From NCBI GenBank assembly GCA_014801815.1, contig JAAVDM010000030.1, forward strand, positions 1 to 64,000: a stretch of DNA of 64,000 bases, given 5' to 3'. This document shows, one piece after another, positions 59,969-64,000 of this stretch. The notes under the pieces are model-generated. The model ran no database searches. It was not told the origin of the DNA and was given only the letters and a program-made list of their open reading frames with translations. The DNA is from Bacteroides sp. (lineage in GTDB: Bacteria; Bacteroidota; Bacteroidia; Bacteroidales; Muribaculaceae). The translations under genes were made by a program, and so were the position numbers. Numbering within the stretch: position 1 is the first letter of the stretch; the number at the start of each line of letters is the position of its first letter.

Positions 59969-61666
59969 CTACTTAGTGTATAAGAAGCGCTTTATACTCT
60001 GCTTCGGCGTCTTCTCAAAAGGCTCATAATGCAACTTGAATGATGATACACGGCTATATGCGGGTATGTCGCGGTTGAGGGTCTTCAGATTCTCGTTCAT
60101 CTGATGTGCGAGAGCCTCAACCCCTATTCCGGCTTTTGCCGCAGCGTCCTGATCCGGTACGATGAGAGCCACGAGTTTGCCGTCCTCATCTATTACCAAA
60201 GACTCTGCGACGTATGGCAGGGCATTGAGACGGACTTCAATTTCCTCGGGATATATGTTCTGACCTGATGGGCCTAATATCATGGCTTTTGAACGGCCAC
60301 AGATAGTAATAAATCCTTTTTTGTCCATCAGGCACATGTCACCGGTGTTCATCCATCCGCTCTCGGGATCAGGCATGACTTCGGCTGTCGCCTCCGGATT
60401 TTTATAATAACCTTTCATGACATTGGCACCGCGTACCCACAGATTGCCGGGTTTGCGCTCGGGATCGGAAGAGTCAATGCGTACCTGCATACGGTCTACC
60501 ACCTTGCCTACAGAGTGGAATTTGACTGTTTTCGGAGGGTCGTAGGTAATCAGCGGCCCACATTCAGTCATACCATAACCTATGGTGAAGGGGAAATCTA
60601 TGCTTTTCAGGAACTGTTCAACATCGGCTCCCATAGCCGCACCACCGATAATGACTTCGCGCAACTGACCGCCGAAAACATTAATAAGACGGTCATGAAT
60701 CTTACGTAACACAGGTTTACGCACGAGCGGCAGTGCGAGCAACAGGCGCATCTTCGGTTTCTCCAGTTGTGGGAATATCTGTGTGCGGACTATTTTTTCA
60801 AGTACGAGGGGAACGGTTATGACTAACTTCGGACGCACTTGTGCGAAGGCACTCATCAGCACACGCGGCGAGGGTGCCTTGCTGATGAAGTAACAGTGAC
60901 AGCCTTTGACAAAGGGGTGGAGCATCTCGATTATCATACCGTACAGATGTGCAAGCGGCAACATGTTGACCATGCCGTCACCCGGTTTCAGGAAGGTAAG
61001 ATCATCAATAGTGAAGCGTATGTTGCTCCATATCGAACGATAGGGCAGTATGACTCCTTTCGACATACCGGTCGAGCCGGAGGTGTAGCTTATGAGAGCT
61101 ATCTGTTCGGGGTCGTTGTCAGAATACCATGTGAATGAATCGGGTTTGAAATCGGAGGGATATTGTTCTCCGAAGCGTTCGTTGAGGTGTTCCCGGGCCT
61201 GCTGCAGCGCCTTATAGCGACAGAACGGCATACCATACTCTGCTATATATAGCACCGCTTGGAGCGATGGCATCTTTTCGGCATCGAGACGTCGCCAGAT
61301 GGCTTCGTCTACAAAGAGCAGTGAGGCATCGCAGTGGTTGATGATATAGGTCAGAGTTTCGGGTGTGAACTCATGCAGTATGGGTACGGCAACAGCACCG
61401 TATGTTAGACAGGCTATGAAAGTCACAGCCCAGTTTGAGGTGTTGCGTCCGACAATAGCTACTTTGTCTGTGCCGTCATGGCGCAGCCTGGCGGCTTTGA
61501 AGAGTATGTGGAGTTTGGCTATGTTTTCTGCGACTTCCTTGTACTGTAGAGTAGCGCCGCCCATGTCGGTGAAGGCGTCGAGATTCCAGTTAGTACGTAT
61601 GGCTGTACCTATTATGTCGTTTAGTGAGCCGTATGACTGCTTGATTACGGGAGTTGGTGTGTTCAT
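59969..61666 (-). CDS. AMP-dependent acyl-CoA synthetase/ligase
   Basis: A 565-aa member of the ANL superfamily, activating a carboxylic acid with ATP, probably a long-chain fatty acid. The P-loop motif ISYTSGSTGMSKGVI lies near residue 194, with IGYGMTECGPLITYD near 355 and MNTGDMCLMDKKGF near 435. The C-terminal Lys region (TPKQSIKRFLYTK) is intact. It stands 83 bp upstream of pheS on the same strand. Exact chain length or acceptor (CoA or carrier protein) is unknown. Confidence 0.9.
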   Translation of the reverse strand: MNTPTPVIKQSYGSLNDIIGTAIRTNWNLDAFTDMGGATLQYKEVAENIAKLHILFKAARLRHDGTDKVAIVGRNTSNWAVTFIACLTYGAVAVPILHEFTPETLTYIINHCDASLLFVDEAIWRRLDAEKMPSLQAVLYIAEYGMPFCRYKALQQAREHLNERFGEQYPSDFKPDSFTWYSDNDPEQIALISYTSGSTGMSKGVILPYRSIWSNIRFTIDDLTFLKPGDGMVNMLPLAHLYGMIIEMLHPFVKGCHCYFISKAPSPRVLMSAFAQVRPKLVITVPLVLEKIVRTQIFPQLEKPKMRLLLALPLVRKPVLRKIHDRLINVFGGQLREVIIGGAAMGADVEQFLKSIDFPFTIGYGMTECGPLITYDPPKTVKFHSVGKVVDRMQVRIDSSDPERKPGNLWVRGANVMKGYYKNPEATAEVMPDPESGWMNTGDMCLMDKKGFITICGRSKAMILGPSGQNIYPEEIEVRLNALPYVAESLVIDEDGKLVALIVPDQDAAAKAGIGVEALAHQMNENLKTLNRDIPAYSRVSSFKLHYEPFEKTPKQSIKRFLYTK

Positions 61667-61830
61667 AGTGGAAAAGGCTTTTATTTTTTAACACTTTTCC
61701 ATAGGCTATGGTTCTGGTATAAAACGGACTAAAACTCGCATACATAACCGGAACACACGTTTAAATGTACCGTAAGAGCAGGGACAGGCAGCCGTGAACG
61801 ATAGATAAACGCTTCTGAGGAAGATATGAA

Positions 61831-62832
61831 TTATTTGGCGATGAGGTCGTGGAGACGAGTTTCTATCTGTGCAACTGATTCGTCACGTGACACTATTTTA
61901 CCGTCAGGCCCGATAAGAATATGGTGTGGTATACCGGAGAAGCCATAGATGTCGTAGGGGCGACGTTCCGTGTCGTACAGTACTGGCCACGTCACTTCAA
62001 AACGGTTTACAGCATTATAAGTGTCTTCGTGGCGGTCACGGACGGCTACACCCACGATATCGAGACCTTTGTTGTGCCAGTCGGCGTAGAGCTGACGCAA
62101 GGCCGGCATCTCCTTGATGCAGTAAGGACACCAGCTTGCCCAGAAATCTACAAGAGTGTAGCGTCCCGGTTTGACGAGTGAACTGAACGACTGTTTATTA
62201 CCGTTCACGTCATTGCCTTCAAAATCAATGTAAGGCTGTCCGGGGGCTGTGGCGGCACGGAGTTTTGCAAAGTTGAGGTAGTGACTGGCGCGACGTGAAT
62301 TAATGAATGAAGCCGGTGCTGAAGCCACAAGACTGTCTATGGCGGCCGGTTGGGCATATTTCATCCATTCTATGCCGAACCATTGACCGAGTGGACTTTC
62401 GGTGTCCTCATTGTATCTGTCAAGAGTGTAGCTGACGTAGGCCTCCATATCATCAAGGTTCTCGACTGAATCAAGAGAAGCCATCATCGAGATGAAGCGG
62501 TCATTGAGCGGAGTGCCCGAGGCCACACTCATCGAGTCGGTAAGCTGGGCTGTACCAGGCTCGATGACATAGTAGGCGCGTACACGACCGTCAATAACGA
62601 CCTGTGTCAGCACCGGTGTGTCAGAATCAATCGGGTCACCGCTGAATGTGGCACTTCCTCCGGTTACGAGAGCGGTAGCGAGTGGTATCGAATCGAGAAA
62701 GCTGATAAGTTCTACAGTTTTGCCTTCGAATTTGTCAGAAAGTGATATGTCGAGACGAGCCTGCTGACGATGGCAGGCTACGCCGATGAGCAGGAGCAGA
62801 CCTGCAGCGGCGGTAGTCAGTAAGGTTTTCAT
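61831..62832 (-). CDS. TlpA-like thiol-disulphide oxidoreductase lipoprotein
   Basis: A 333-aa lipoprotein (lipobox IGVAC, Cys20). The first 180 residues resemble the DUF4369 domain found before thioredoxin modules in Bacteroidetes. The C-terminal domain is TlpA/AhpC-like with WASWCPYCIKEMPALRQLY (CPYC near residue 233) and the GIPHHILIGPDGKIV cis-Pro region. It likely reduces or shuffles disulphides in the periplasm. A palindromic repeat lies directly upstream. Confidence 0.9.
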   Translation of the reverse strand: MKTLLTTAAAGLLLLIGVACHRQQARLDISLSDKFEGKTVELISFLDSIPLATALVTGGSATFSGDPIDSDTPVLTQVVIDGRVRAYYVIEPGTAQLTDSMSVASGTPLNDRFISMMASLDSVENLDDMEAYVSYTLDRYNEDTESPLGQWFGIEWMKYAQPAAIDSLVASAPASFINSRRASHYLNFAKLRAATAPGQPYIDFEGNDVNGNKQSFSSLVKPGRYTLVDFWASWCPYCIKEMPALRQLYADWHNKGLDIVGVAVRDRHEDTYNAVNRFEVTWPVLYDTERRPYDIYGFSGIPHHILIGPDGKIVSRDESVAQIETRLHDLIAK

Positions 62833-62879
62833 AAGGTAGGTGGTTCTAATTTTTAGGTGAAATATGGCAGGGGGCCGAT

Positions 62880-63070
62880 AAGTAGCTCTTAAAAATTAAA
62901 CGATACATGTTTTGAGGTAAAGTCATTGAATCCTGAACAATAAAACTTGTTATTTTTGGCCGCTTCGGACTTGTCATTCAGTCGAATAGCGGAGTATTCT
63001 CCTTCGCTCCGCATCCTAATCTCCTCAAAAAACTGCGTTTTATATGTTCATTAATTTTTAAGAGCTACTT
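62880..63070. repeat. Palindromic repeat element, full copy B
   Basis: The element is 191 bp with termini AAGTAGCTCTTAAAAATTAA and TTAATTTTTAAGAGCTACTT, exact inverted repeats. The core (GGACTTGTCATTCAGTCGAA, AGTATTCTCCTTCGCTCCGC) aligns with copy A at 15983, although the inner 30-bp inverted repeat has decayed here. No coding frame. Confidence 0.85.
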
Positions 63071-63087
63071 ATTTCCGCGAAATTAAT

Positions 63088-63124
63088 AAAAAAGACGCGG
63101 CCATGAAATAGCCGCGTCTTTTTT
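63088..63124. terminator. Terminator of the RND efflux operon
   Basis: AAAAAAGACGCGGC and GCCGCGTCTTTTTT form a 14-bp perfect stem with T-tracts in either direction. It ends the minus-strand operon 30 bp after the PII-like gene. Confidence 0.85.
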
Positions 63125-63154
63125 CAGGTAGAAAATATTTACAAAACTCTCAGG

Positions 63155-63448
63155 TCATATAGTGCGTTCAACGTCCCATACAAAGGCGCGGAGACCGAGG
63201 CGTGGTTTGGCTTCATCGAGATGGCGTATGCGGGTAAGCAGCGGGTCTACCGCCTCATCAGCCACAAATGTTATGAGGGCTGAAGCGAGTGAAGGCCATG
63301 CGTGAGAACCGTAGTGAGGTTCGCCTTTTACGGAACCTCGGCCCTGTACGTTGCCGAAAGCGGTGAATCCGCGACAGTTTGACTTGTCAAGAGCTTCGAT
63401 TACGGCCTCGTGGTGGGCCTGGTCGTATGCAATGAATACAGCTTTCAT
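63155..63448 (-). CDS. PII-like, PG0541-type transporter-associated protein
   Basis: A 97-aa protein with a PII-like (ferredoxin-fold) pattern: [20 protein letters not shown], a central Gly-rich loop (FGNVQGRGSVKGEPHYGSHA) and ALITFVADEAVDPLL. Small proteins of this kind end RND efflux operons in Bacteroidales (PG0541 family) and may sense a ligand for the pump; the function is not established. Its ATG overlaps the RND stop by 4 nt. Confidence 0.75.
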   Translation of the reverse strand: MKAVFIAYDQAHHEAVIEALDKSNCRGFTAFGNVQGRGSVKGEPHYGSHAWPSLASALITFVADEAVDPLLTRIRHLDEAKPRLGLRAFVWDVERTI

Positions 63449-64000
63449 GATTGTTTTGCTTTACGAAGTTTGCGACGTGTGCGGCGTACTCCGTTACCTG
63501 CGAAGACGCAGTAAAGTACGGGTACGAACAGCAGCGTTAGGATTGTTGAGAATGTCAGACCGCCGATAACCGCTGTGCCCATCGGACGCCACATTTCGGC
63601 ACCCTGACCTGTACCCATAGCCATAGGTACCATACCGAGAATAGTGGTGAGTGTGGTCATGACTACAGGACGCAGACGTGAGCGGCCGCCGTCGATAACG
63701 GCTGTGCGGATACCCATGCCGCGTTCACGGTTGAGTGTGATGTAATCAATGAGCACGATACCGTTCTTCACTACGATACCGATAAGCATGATGGCACCAA
63801 TCATGGACATTACGTTGAGCGTGTGACCCGACAGCCAGAGTATGATGAACACACCCGAGAAGGCGAACAGCAGTGAGGTCATGATTATAGCCGGGTAGGT
63901 GAGTGATTCGAACTGGGCTGCCATCACAACGTACACAAGTATGATGATAAGTATACCGAGCATCATGAGGTCGCCGAATGAGTCCTGCTGGTCTTCGTAG
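63445..64000 (-). CDS. RND efflux permease, C-terminal part (runs off the window)
   Basis: Only the last 185 or so codons are inside; the frame continues past base 64000. The visible part holds the last transmembrane helices of an AcrB/CzcA-type pump: [60 protein letters not shown] and [10 protein letters not shown]. These pumps export drugs, bile acids or metals across both membranes using proton flow. The membrane-fusion and outer-membrane partners should lie beyond the window. Confidence 0.93.
   Translation of the reverse strand, partial: YEDQQDSFGDLMMLGILIIILVYVVMAAQFESLTYPAIIMTSLLFAFSGVFIILWLSGHTLNVMSMIGAIMLIGIVVKNGIVLIDYITLNRERGMGIRTAVIDGGRSRLRPVVMTTLTTILGMVPMAMGTGQGAEMWRPMGTAVIGGLTFSTILTLLFVPVLYCVFAGNGVRRTRRKLRKAKQS

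Overview
The window is chromosomal DNA from a Bacteroidales bacterium, most likely of the Muribaculaceae (S24-7) type. The order is well supported by promoters of the Bacteroidetes form (TTTG, about 20 bp, TAnnTTTG), T9SS-type C-terminal tails, a Bacteroidetes LptD, a GldH-like lipoprotein, DUF4954, a TPR/HTH membrane regulator and a PG0541-type protein beside an RND pump. The family is inferred from overall resemblance only. Most of the window is conserved core genome. The stretch from about 15.9 to 24.4 kb is visibly more AT-rich and looks accessory.

Layout. 1-450: 3' end of a 5S rRNA gene, its terminator, and degenerate tandem copies of that terminator. 563-4955: a secreted choice-of-anchor-J-type protein, then rplM-rpsI-rpsB-tsf. 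5189-12166 (minus): coiled-coil protein, zapA, a probable structured RNA, rny, ricT, gldH-like, M24 peptidase and CCA-adding enzyme. 12256-15903 (minus): lptD and an HD hydrolase. 15983-24415: a palindromic repeat, a lipoprotein serpin, ilvE, small secreted or membrane proteins, and a four-gene locus made of a membrane TPR regulator and three exported proteins, one with a CPRC thioredoxin-like domain. 24763-29746 (minus): rpsA, and hflX followed by DUF4954.

30368-36257 (plus): OmpH-like lipoprotein, two pepD paralogues flanking a lipoprotein muramidase, a NYN protein and a small lipoprotein. 36511-38865: glmS behind a leader of about 500 nt. 38989-52194: tRNA-Thr, Tyr, Gly, Thr, tuf, tRNA-Trp, secE, nusG, rplKAJL, rpoB, rpoC, the same order as the tufB-rpoC region of E. 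coli. 52301-56889: a LacI regulator divergent from a GPH-type sugar transporter, a zinc dehydrogenase and an outer-membrane barrel, with three 13-bp repeats between them. 56996-62832 (minus): aminotransferase, nth, pheS, an AMP-forming acyl ligase and a TlpA-like lipoprotein. 62880-64000: a second full copy of the palindromic repeat, a PII-like protein and the C-terminus of an RND pump that runs off the window.

Main points for follow-up: (i) the secreted thioredoxin/propeller plus TPR regulator locus at 19.8-24.4 kb; (ii) a dispersed family of palindromic elements ending in AAGTAGCTCTTAAAAATTAA, with full, hybrid, solo-end and miniature copies; (iii) structured RNAs upstream of glmS, between zapA and rny, and between hflX and the OmpH gene; (iv) RNase Y next to a RicT protein with an N-terminal four-cysteine cluster; (v) many long, nearly perfect hairpins at operon ends.
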